Assembly: GCF_004323185.1 (NCBI RefSeq) | Contig: NZ_NAPS01000001.1 | Location: 3,197,397-3,261,396, forward strand | DNA length: 64,000 nt | DNA from: Westiellopsis prolifica IICB1 | Lineage (GTDB): Bacteria; Cyanobacteriota; Cyanobacteriia; Cyanobacteriales; Nostocaceae | Direction: 5' to 3' | Shown here: positions 55,253-61,521 of the stretch, piece after piece | Position numbering within the stretch: position 1 is the stretch's first letter | Layout: every line of letters begins with the position of its first letter | Notes under the pieces: generated by a model | What the model was told of the DNA's origin: nothing | Databases searched by the model: none | Seen by the model: the letters and a program-made list of their open reading frames with translations, nothing else | Made by a program: the position numbers and the translations under genes

Positions 55253-55813
55253 ATGTCTGCGTCTTATATTTCAGACTCATTTACCACAGGTTTACCAATG
55301 ACTTGGAGTCAAGACAAGCTACAGAAGATCATACAGGGTGAAATTTTGACAGAAATGGGATCACATACGTCATGGGGCGGTTGTGTCACTGCTTGGATGT
55401 ATTTACCCTTAGTACGTCAGCAAGTCTTTTCACAAATCACAGATTATCCTCGCTGGGTACAGTATTTTCCCGATATAACTAAAAGTGAGGTTTTGCAAAA
55501 ACGAGGTGAGGTCAAGCGTCTGTATCAAGCAGCACAAAAAGCCTTCTTATTTTTCACAGCCCATGTGGAAATTTACTTAAGCGTCATAGAAGAATTGGGA
55601 CAGAGAGTGCAATTTCGTCTAGAAAAAGGTACTTTTCACGACTTCAGCGCCGAATTGCACTTACAAGATTATGCCAACGGCACTTTGCTAACCTATACTG
55701 TCAAAGCTACTCCTAACATCCCTATTCCGTCTATTTTTATTCAACAAGCAATGAATTTTGAATTGCCTACAAATATGCGTAAAATGCGACAAGTTATTTG
55801 TAATTCTCAGTAA
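55253..55813 (+). CDS. START/SRPBCC-type cyclase/dehydrase-like protein
   Basis: A 186-aa soluble protein with SRPBCC features: VWRPL-like early strand (VTAWMYLPLVRQQVFSQITD), DYPRWVQYFPDI, then antiparallel strands and a long C-terminal helix (FIQQAMNFELPTNMRKMRQ). This fold binds hydrophobic ligands such as polyketides, lipids or pigments. GAGGAG stands 11-12 nt before ATG 55253. The DUF924 gene follows after 5 nt, so they form an operon. Confidence 0.75.
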   Translation: MSASYISDSFTTGLPMTWSQDKLQKIIQGEILTEMGSHTSWGGCVTAWMYLPLVRQQVFSQITDYPRWVQYFPDITKSEVLQKRGEVKRLYQAAQKAFLFFTAHVEIYLSVIEELGQRVQFRLEKGTFHDFSAELHLQDYANGTLLTYTVKATPNIPIPSIFIQQAMNFELPTNMRKMRQVICNSQ

Positions 55814-55818
55814 TATCA

Positions 55819-56394
55819 ATGACACAGGCACAAGAAATATTAGACTTTTGGTTTGGTAAGGCCGATCAACCCAGTTACGGTAAACCACAAGATTTTTGGT
55901 TTAGTAAGAAACCAGAAGTTGATGAAGAATTGCGAACTAGGTTTGTCAAAGATTATCACAAAGCAGCAGAGGGTTACTTAGACGAGTGGATAGAATTTCC
56001 GGAATCTTGTCTAGCACTAATTTTGCTACTAGACCAGTTCCCTCGTAATATGTTTCGTGATACTCCAGAAGCTTTTGCTACGGACTGGGAAGCACTTTCA
56101 ACAGCTCATCATGCTGTTGCTCAAGGCTACGATCAAAAATTGCTACCTGTACAGCGTTGGTTTATTTATTTACCTTTTGAACACAGTGAAAACTTAGAAC
56201 ATCAGCGTCAAGCAGTGAAATTATTTCAACAACTAAGTGACGATCCTGATAGTGCTATTTGTATTGAGTATGCAATTCGTCATATGGAAGTGATTGAACG
56301 TTTTGGGCGTTTTCCCCACCGAAATCCAATTTTAGGAAGAACCTCAACCGCAGACGAAAAGGAGTTTTTGCAGCAATCTAGTGCGTGGTTTTAG
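55819..56394 (+). CDS. DUF924 family protein
   Basis: A 191-aa protein matching DUF924: ILDFWFG at the N-terminus, DFWFSKKPEVDEELRTRF, LILLLDQFPRNMFRDTPEAF, VQRWFIYLPFEHSENLEHQ and IERFGRFPHRNPILGRTSTA. The family is all-helical (TPR-like) and its function is unknown. It overlaps nothing and starts 5 nt after the SRPBCC gene. Confidence 0.9.
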   Translation: MTQAQEILDFWFGKADQPSYGKPQDFWFSKKPEVDEELRTRFVKDYHKAAEGYLDEWIEFPESCLALILLLDQFPRNMFRDTPEAFATDWEALSTAHHAVAQGYDQKLLPVQRWFIYLPFEHSENLEHQRQAVKLFQQLSDDPDSAICIEYAIRHMEVIERFGRFPHRNPILGRTSTADEKEFLQQSSAWF

Positions 56395-56425
56395 CTGAAA
56401 CAGCCATGTTACCTCTCACACAACC

Positions 56426-56607
56426 AGATCCCCGACTTCTTCAAGGATACAGCTGGCGAATAGGGGGTCAAACCCCTCATTCGCCCACAAATTGGTTGTA
56501 GAGACGTAGCATTGCTACGTCTCTACATTTGGTGGAATGACGAAAAATCTCGGTGAGGGGTGACACCCCTGATTCGCCAGCTGTATCTTTTAAAAAGTCA
56601 GGGATCT
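56426..56607. mobile_element. MITE-like palindromic element, copy A
   Basis: A 182-bp element with imperfect terminal inverted repeats of about 34 bp: AGATCCCCGACTT...CAGCTGGCGAA at the left and TTCGCCAGCTG...AGTCAGGGATCT at the right. TAGGGGGTCAAACCCCT and GTGAGGGGTGACACCCCTGA adjoin inside. The centre holds the GTAGAGACGTAGCATTGCTA palindrome also found at 48.4 kb. No coding potential. Copy B is at 58360-58535. Confidence 0.75.
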
Positions 56608-56682
56608 AACCCCTCGCAACCTGTCAAAATTTGCGTGGCGAAGTACTACATTCTTTTTCACCAGAGGTCTAAAAAACATCGC

Positions 56683-56913
56683 GACATTTGTGGGTAACGT
56701 CGTGACGTTTGTGGGTAACGTCGTGACGTTTGTGGGTAACGTCGCGACGTTTGTGGGTAACATCGCGACGTTTGTGGGTAACATCGCGACGTTTGTGGGT
56801 AACGTCGCGACGTTTGTGGGTAACGTCGCGCCATTCATAAAGAACATCACGACATTTGTGGCTAACGTCGCGACGTTCTTTATGAATGAAACGACATTCG
56901 TCACAAACGTCAA
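56683..56913. repeat. 21-bp minisatellite, 11 units
   Basis: Eleven consecutive 21-bp units, the first seven nearly identical (GACGTTTGTGGGTAACGTCG plus one base), the last four degenerate. Each junction contains the palindrome ACGTCGCGACGT. Since 21 is a multiple of three, open frames of 85-107 codons exist on both strands, coding heptapeptides such as VGNVATF or TNVATLP. I regard these frames as by-products. The region lies between two MITE copies' side and the CRISPR array. Confidence 0.85.
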
Positions 56914-57068
56914 AGCGATTCTGCAAAGTAGGCGCTACGCGATCGCAAATAAATGATAAATTTATCGCGGTTCTTGGTTGAATAAACTTTTAATAAAGCC
57001 ACGTAGATGAAGAATTTTAATCCCCGTGAGGGGGTGAAGGTAATCTACGACATGAGCAACTGATAGTT

Positions 57069-57682
57069 ACACCTATCCCCTTTCGGGGCGATGCGATCGT
57101 AAAGCCTCAATACTGCTGGTAGTGGCATTGTAAACATTAAGTTTCCATCCCCTTTCGGGGCGATGTGATTGTAAAGGTTTTCCAGAACAAAACATTCAAG
57201 ACCCAACAGTAGGGGTTTCCATCCCCTTTCGGGGCGATGTGATTGTAAAGTTTCCTCACCCTAGCAATGGCAATGGGCAAGAACAAGAGTTTCCATCCCC
57301 TTTCGGGGCGATGTGATTGTAAAGCTCCCTATTCAGAATGTTCAACAACTAACTGTAAAAGTTTCCATCCCCTTTCGGGGCGATGTGATTGTAAAGAAAA
57401 AATGGAAGTAGGTAATGAAGTTAAAAATATAGTTTCCATCCCCTTTCGGGGCGATGTGATTGTAAAGTTTGTAGAAAAAAGCAGTGGCTATCTATTTGGG
57501 GTTTCCATCCCCTTTCGGGGCGATGTGATTGTAAAGTATGAAAACTGGGCATTTGCAATCTTTAGATAAAGAGTTTCCATCCCCTTTCGGGGCGATGTGA
57601 TTGTAAAGATAATAGTTAACACTAGTAGCCTCTAAAGCTCCACGCCGTTTCCATCCCCTTTCGGGGCGATGTGATTGTAAAG
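57069..57682 (-). CRISPR. CRISPR array, 8 perfect 36-bp repeats plus one decayed
   Basis: Perfect repeats begin at 57141, 57215, 57289, 57361, 57432, 57501, 57573 and 57647; a decayed copy lies at 57069-57104. Spacers are 33-38 bp and all different. On the minus strand the repeat starts CTTTACAATCACATCG, has a CCCCGAAAGGGG hairpin and ends ATGGAAAC. The 8 nt after the stem match the usual Cas6-derived handle, so transcription should be leftward; the decayed repeat at the left is then the distal (trailer) end, as expected. An even more decayed copy may lie at 57012-57048. No cas gene is in the window. Confidence 0.97.
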
Positions 57683-57900
57683 AGTTCAGATCTAGAACGC
57701 TTACACAGACCGGGTTCCAGACCCTCTAATCGACGCATCTCTTAATTAGGGAAAAAAAACTCAAAAAAATCATCGATTTTGCAGCCTGGAAACGTTGCTG
57801 CATAAGGCATCGACGCATCTCAACGAAGTTATGCGGTTTTCAAGGTTCTGGGGAGATGCGTCGATGAGTTTCAACACATTGAAATTACAGTATATCTGTC
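57683..57900 (-). promoter_or_regulatory. Putative CRISPR leader with repeated motif
   Basis: The sequence at the leader side carries TCGACGCATCTC twice in direct orientation (57730-57741, 57810-57821) and once inverted (GAGATGCGTCGA, 57853-57864). Two could pair as a large stem. A promoter reading leftward is expected near 57890-57960, but no clear box was assigned. Confidence 0.6.
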
Positions 57901-58233
57901 ACCTCTGTTTGTCAAGTTATTGAGACTGCTTATCTTTTCGGTCAAAGCACTCCTGATTCATGCCACATACAGAGTAAACAATTTGATACTTACAATATAA
58001 GATAATAAGAAAAAATATTTGAAAAGGTATTGCAAATAAGAATTATTCGTATTAATATACAAATAAGAGAGGCGTTCCCACGACCAAGTAGACAACGCCT
58101 CTCCCACCCAACTATATTCAGTAAGGTCTTATTAAATATGATGCCATAACTGATTCTTTGTCAAACACCCACAAGAGGTTTATTAAATTTAAGTTACGCT
58201 CGTCAAATTCGATTTTGCGATCTTCATATCCAA
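57901..58233. other. Intergenic region right of the CRISPR leader
   Basis: AT-rich with no supported gene. A 10-bp inverted repeat GAGAGGCGTT (58067-58076) / AACGCCTCTC (58094-58103) forms a hairpin without a T-tract. Confidence 0.45.
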
Positions 58234-58353
58234 ATGTCTTGGCGATTTGTCTGTTTCATTACCTGGAAGAATGGCGACGAGCAAACTTTTGATGGTAAAG
58301 ACGCGAAAGCTATTGCTCAAGCAGTAAACAAAATTACACAAACTAAATCTTGA
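58234..58353 (+). CDS. Possible small protein (39 aa)
   Basis: ATG 58234 opens a frame MSWRFVCFITWKNGDEQTFD followed by GKDAKAIAQAVNKITQTKS. The regular alternation of charged and hydrophobic residues (a strand pair then a helix) looks like a real small domain, but there is no Shine-Dalgarno and I recognise no family. The frame is open further upstream without a better start. The MITE copy B begins right after its stop. Confidence 0.4.
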   Translation: MSWRFVCFITWKNGDEQTFDGKDAKAIAQAVNKITQTKS

Positions 58354-58359
58354 GCCAGA

Positions 58360-58535
58360 AGATCCCCGACTTTTGAAAAGATGCAGCTGGCGAATAGGGG
58401 GTCAACCAATTTTGGATTTTGGACTTCGTCGTGAGCGCTCAGTCGAACGATTTACGATTTTGGAATGACGAAAAATCCTCGGTGAGGGGTGTCACCCCTG
58501 ATTCGCCAGATGTATCCTTCAAGAAGTCGGGGATT
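58360..58535. mobile_element. MITE-like palindromic element, copy B
   Basis: The same ends as copy A (AGATCCCCGACTTTTGAAAAG, then CAGCTGGCGAATAGGGGGTC at the left; GTGAGGGGTGTCACCCCTGA, then TTCGCCAGATGTATCC and GAAGTCGGGGAT at the right), but a different centre containing an ATTTTGGATTTTGGA repeat and CGTGAGCGCTCAGTCG. No coding potential. With copy A it brackets the CRISPR locus. Confidence 0.75.
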
Positions 58536-58672
58536 TTGTTCGCTCTTTTAGCTTTTCCGTAAATACGCTGATTCTCTAATTTCCTCTTCAGATAAATTCA
58601 GCAAAAACACTCTTACGCAAATTTACGCTCTGATCAAAACTTAAATTATCCAGTTTTATTAGGGTAAATTCT

Positions 58673-58915
58673 ATGACAAACCCTGCAAGGACGGTAATCC
58701 GAGTCAATCTGGAGATGGCAAAAGGGGTCGCTCTGGAGTGGGAGCAAGCTTCATACGAAGAACTAAGTGCGTATTGCTTGGAGATTTTGAGGGAGATAGG
58801 ATGTCCCAGTACCGAACTCCCAGAAAACTTGCAAACTCGTGATCAACAGCTCAATTTCATCACAGGATTTGCATCCTATGCTTTTGGGGAGGTGCTAAAT
58901 GTCTACACTAATTGA
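58673..58915 (+). CDS. Small unknown protein (80 aa), first of an overlapping pair
   Basis: A soluble, helical protein (MAKGVALEWEQASYEELSAY, then CLEILREIGCPS and FITGFASYAFGEVL). AGGG lies about 8 nt before ATG 58673. The last 17 nt overlap the next gene. No family is recognised; pairing with the next frame suggests translational coupling and perhaps a two-protein unit such as a toxin-antitoxin or a small complex, but nothing in the sequence proves it. The location next to a CRISPR array is noted. Confidence 0.6.
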   Translation: MTNPARTVIRVNLEMAKGVALEWEQASYEELSAYCLEILREIGCPSTELPENLQTRDQQLNFITGFASYAFGEVLNVYTN

Positions 58916-59195
58916 AGATACTTTTGATGAGCCAGAACAGGTAAAAGAGACTACATTACCTGCAACCGATGAAGATTTATTGAAGTTAATCGAAAAATTT
59001 TCCGGGTTTGAAACCCCCACCAAAGTTGTCTTACAAGCTATAGCTATTGCTACTTACGATTGTGCATCTGCTTTTCGCTACGCTGACAATTATTTGAACA
59101 TCCTCAAAAATAAAAAGCAACGGAAAAAGTTAATTTTACAAGAGTCCGCACCTGAGTTTTACTTCAATCCCAAATACGTAGATTTTCGGGATTAG
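58899..59195 (+). CDS. Small unknown protein (98 aa), second of an overlapping pair
   Basis: It starts at ATG 58899, preceded by a strong GGGAGG with 6 nt spacing inside the upstream gene. The protein is acidic at the N-terminus (STLIEDTFDEPEQVKE), has a helix with VVLQAIAIATYDCASAFRY, and a basic segment (LKNKKQRKKLIL) before a PEFYFNPKYVDFRD end. No membrane segment. Not recognised. Confidence 0.6.
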   Translation: MSTLIEDTFDEPEQVKETTLPATDEDLLKLIEKFSGFETPTKVVLQAIAIATYDCASAFRYADNYLNILKNKKQRKKLILQESAPEFYFNPKYVDFRD

Positions 59196-59253
59196 GTTTG
59201 TAGTAAGCACTTTAGTGCTTGAATATCAGAAGACTAAAGTCCTGACTACAAAC
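59196..59253. repeat. Small palindromic repeat GTTTGTAGTAA...TACAAAC
   Basis: GTTTGTAGT (59196) and ACTACAAAC (ending 59253) are inverted, with AAGCACTTTAGTGCTT hairpin inside. It lies between the stop of the 98-aa gene and that of panB and may work as a bidirectional terminator. A relative occurs at about 47247-47275. Confidence 0.7.
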
Positions 59254-59257
59254 GCAT

Positions 59258-60034
59258 TTACTTTTCTGGAAACTTGCGTTCTCTGACTTCAAAACTATAA
59301 TCTTGCACAGCTTGAGTTATCGTTTCGCGCAAGTTTGCATACATTTTGGCAAAGGGCGGCTGTTTTTCCGACAGTCCGAGTACATCAGATGTGACTAATA
59401 CCTGTCCATCACAATGGACACCTGCACCAATACCAACCGTAGGAATACTGAGTTTTTGAGTAATATCCAATGCTAAGTCACTGGGGATATGCTCTAAAAC
59501 TATAGAAAACACACCCGCTTGTTCTAAAGCGATCGCTTCTTGTAAAATTCGTTCCCTATCTGTCTCGGTTTTTCCTTGTTGGCGCAAACCAATTTGATGG
59601 AATGATTGCGGCGTCAAACCCACATGACCCATCACCGGAATTCCGGCTTGCACCAGATGAGCAATAGTGTCTACCATCGCCGGATAACCACCTTCGAGTT
59701 TGACAGCTTGTCCTCCCGCTTCTTTCAGCGCCAGTCCAGCAGAGTGCATAGCTTGTCGAACACTTTCTTGATACGTCAAAAACGGTAAATCTACGACCAT
59801 CAAAGCATGTTTCACCCCACGTCGTACAGCTTTGGCATGGTGGAGTGTTTCTTCTAGGGTAAGAGGTAGTGTTGTCTCATACCCTAATACTACTGACATC
59901 GAATCACCCACCAAGATTAAATCTACACCAGCAGCATCTAAAAGTTGAGCGATCGCATAATCCCAAGCAGTTAACGCCACAATTTGGCGTCCCTGTTGTT
60001 TGTATTGAATTAATTGTCGGGTAGTGATTGCCAT
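59258..60034 (-). CDS. panB: 3-methyl-2-oxobutanoate hydroxymethyltransferase
   Basis: A 258-aa TIM-barrel enzyme. It transfers a hydroxymethyl group from methylene-THF to 2-oxoisovalerate, the first step to pantothenate and CoA. Signatures: [40 protein letters not shown] (metal-binding Asp), [30 protein letters not shown] and [19 protein letters not shown] ([20 protein letters not shown], with the catalytic Glu in VLEHIPSD). It is a full-length member. panC is not nearby. Confidence 0.96.
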   Translation of the reverse strand: MAITTRQLIQYKQQGRQIVALTAWDYAIAQLLDAAGVDLILVGDSMSVVLGYETTLPLTLEETLHHAKAVRRGVKHALMVVDLPFLTYQESVRQAMHSAGLALKEAGGQAVKLEGGYPAMVDTIAHLVQAGIPVMGHVGLTPQSFHQIGLRQQGKTETDRERILQEAIALEQAGVFSIVLEHIPSDLALDITQKLSIPTVGIGAGVHCDGQVLVTSDVLGLSEKQPPFAKMYANLRETITQAVQDYSFEVRERKFPEK

Positions 60035-60040
60035 TTTGGG

Positions 60041-60187
60041 AACGGGGATAGGGGATAGGGGATCGGGGATCGGGGATCGGGGGACAAAGGAGACAAGGAG
60101 GACAAGGGGGACTTATCAGTTATCAGTTATCAGTTATCAAATTAAACTCCTCACTGTTAACTGTTAACTGTTAACTGTTAACTGATT
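60041..60187. repeat. Composite tract of short tandem repeats upstream of panB
   Basis: From left: three GGGGATA/GGGGATC types (about 60044-60082), ACAAGGAGGACAAGGGGGA (related to the trpD insertion), three TTATCAG units, and four GTTAACT units to 60187. It occupies all of the 165-nt gap between panB and the propeller gene. Confidence 0.85.
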
Positions 60188-60199
60188 CATGCCCAATCC

Positions 60200-61342
60200 C
60201 TACTTCACCGCGCGAGTAAAAGCAAGATGGGGTTTTGCAGTTGTCATTTTTGGCATTAACCAAGCTAAACCCTCGGTCGTACCAATCCACAATTTATTAC
60301 CAACATCGGGAGCAAGGGCAAGTACACGACTAGAAGGAAGTCCAGGAACTTCATCTAGTACAGCACCAGTATTAGGATTCAATCGTAGCAAACCATTGTT
60401 GGTGCCGACCCACACACTGCCATCTTTAGCAAAACGTATTGATTTCACGTCACGTCCCCGCAAACGAGTGACTGACCGCAATATAGCACCAGTTTTTGGA
60501 TTAATCACTAGCAAATTATTTGGCATTCCTGCCCAAATTAAACCATCAGGACTTGTAGCTAAAGCTTGTACTGTTGTACCTGGTAAATTCTCGATTCGCT
60601 TCAGAATAAAAGCATTGGTGGTATTAACTCGTACTATTCCATCCAGTGTCCCTACCCAAAGTTGACCTTCTACGTCTAAAGTTAAGGCGTTAGCGCTAAC
60701 ACCAGGTAAATTTTTTAACGTGGTCATAATTAAGCCTTGGTCGGGACTAATTAAGGATAAGCCATTGTCTGTCCCCACCCATAAATAACCGCGTTTGTCA
60801 ACTAACAAAGATAAAACTCGCTTGGAAGGCAAAAATAAATTTTGGGCTGTAATTTCGTGACTGCGGGGGTCTACTCGCTTTAATCCTTCATAGGTTCCTA
60901 CCCACAAACGCCCGACTTTATCTTGGGCTAAAGCGGCAATAGCAGTATTTGGTAAACTGACACGAGCTAATATTTTGCCTGTGTTGGGGTCAATTCGAGA
61001 TAATCCGCGCCAAGAAGCTACCCAGAGATTGCCAGTATAATCTGCTTGCAATGCACTGACGCGATAATCAGTTTCTTGGACATTTTCAATTAAATTTCGA
61101 TCATCAGGTAAGGGGTCTACTCTTGCTGGTGGCGCGCTTGCTGGGTAAGAAGGAGTGAGTTCAGACGGATCAACATTTAGAATTTTGGGCGTGGGAGTAT
61201 GATTATTTTCTGTTGGATTTGCGAGAACTACAGTATCCAAACTGGGCAGGGCTAATAAACCTAACAATATATAATTTATTGATATACCACTAAATTTGCA
61301 AACTGCGATCGCATTCGTTTTGCAGACAGTCTCTTTCATCAC
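60200..61342 (-). CDS. Secreted beta-propeller protein (two-component regulator propeller repeats)
   Basis: A 380-aa protein with an N-terminal signal (ISINYILLGLLALPSLDTVV, signal peptidase site near VLA), a Pro-rich spacer (45-85) and about seven repeats of roughly 40 residues. Each contains an LWVGT/LWVAS-type strand followed by GLxRIDPNTG, e.g. NLWVASWRGLSRIDPNTG, RLWVGTYEGLKRVDP, SVWVGTNNGLLRLNPNTG, and alternating V.AL. segments. It should fold as a seven-bladed propeller in the periplasm or on the surface. In other bacteria such repeats form the sensor of hybrid kinases; here it is free-standing, so its binding partner is unknown. Confidence 0.85.
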   Translation of the reverse strand: MMKETVCKTNAIAVCKFSGISINYILLGLLALPSLDTVVLANPTENNHTPTPKILNVDPSELTPSYPASAPPARVDPLPDDRNLIENVQETDYRVSALQADYTGNLWVASWRGLSRIDPNTGKILARVSLPNTAIAALAQDKVGRLWVGTYEGLKRVDPRSHEITAQNLFLPSKRVLSLLVDKRGYLWVGTDNGLSLISPDQGLIMTTLKNLPGVSANALTLDVEGQLWVGTLDGIVRVNTTNAFILKRIENLPGTTVQALATSPDGLIWAGMPNNLLVINPKTGAILRSVTRLRGRDVKSIRFAKDGSVWVGTNNGLLRLNPNTGAVLDEVPGLPSSRVLALAPDVGNKLWIGTTEGLAWLMPKMTTAKPHLAFTRAVK

Positions 61343-61521
61343 TTCACACTGAAAGGTTTAAGGATAAGTTCAGTGTTCCCCACCAGGATGAACTGTTATC
61401 AGACATCCAATTTTGGATTTTGGATTTTGGATTTATTCCCAGAATTTATTCGCTTTAAAATCTGGAATAATCCATCAAGCTGCTGTATATACTCGTAAGT
61501 AAACACTTGGCAAACAAACCT

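Noticed and set aside
56590..56956. Three overlapping frames of 85-107 codons in the 21-bp repeats
   Set aside because: All frames are open merely because the unit is 21 bp without stops; no ribosome binding site and no non-repeat domain supports a protein.
57267..57569. 100-codon open frame across CRISPR repeats
   Set aside because: It consists of repeat translations in changing context (for example FHPLSGRCDCK) and is an artefact of the array.
57069..57682. CRISPR array transcribed rightward
   Set aside because: The plus-strand repeat end ATTGTAAAG resembles a handle too, but the stem position leaves exactly 8 nt (ATGGAAAC) only on the minus strand, and the decayed repeat at the left fits a trailer end.
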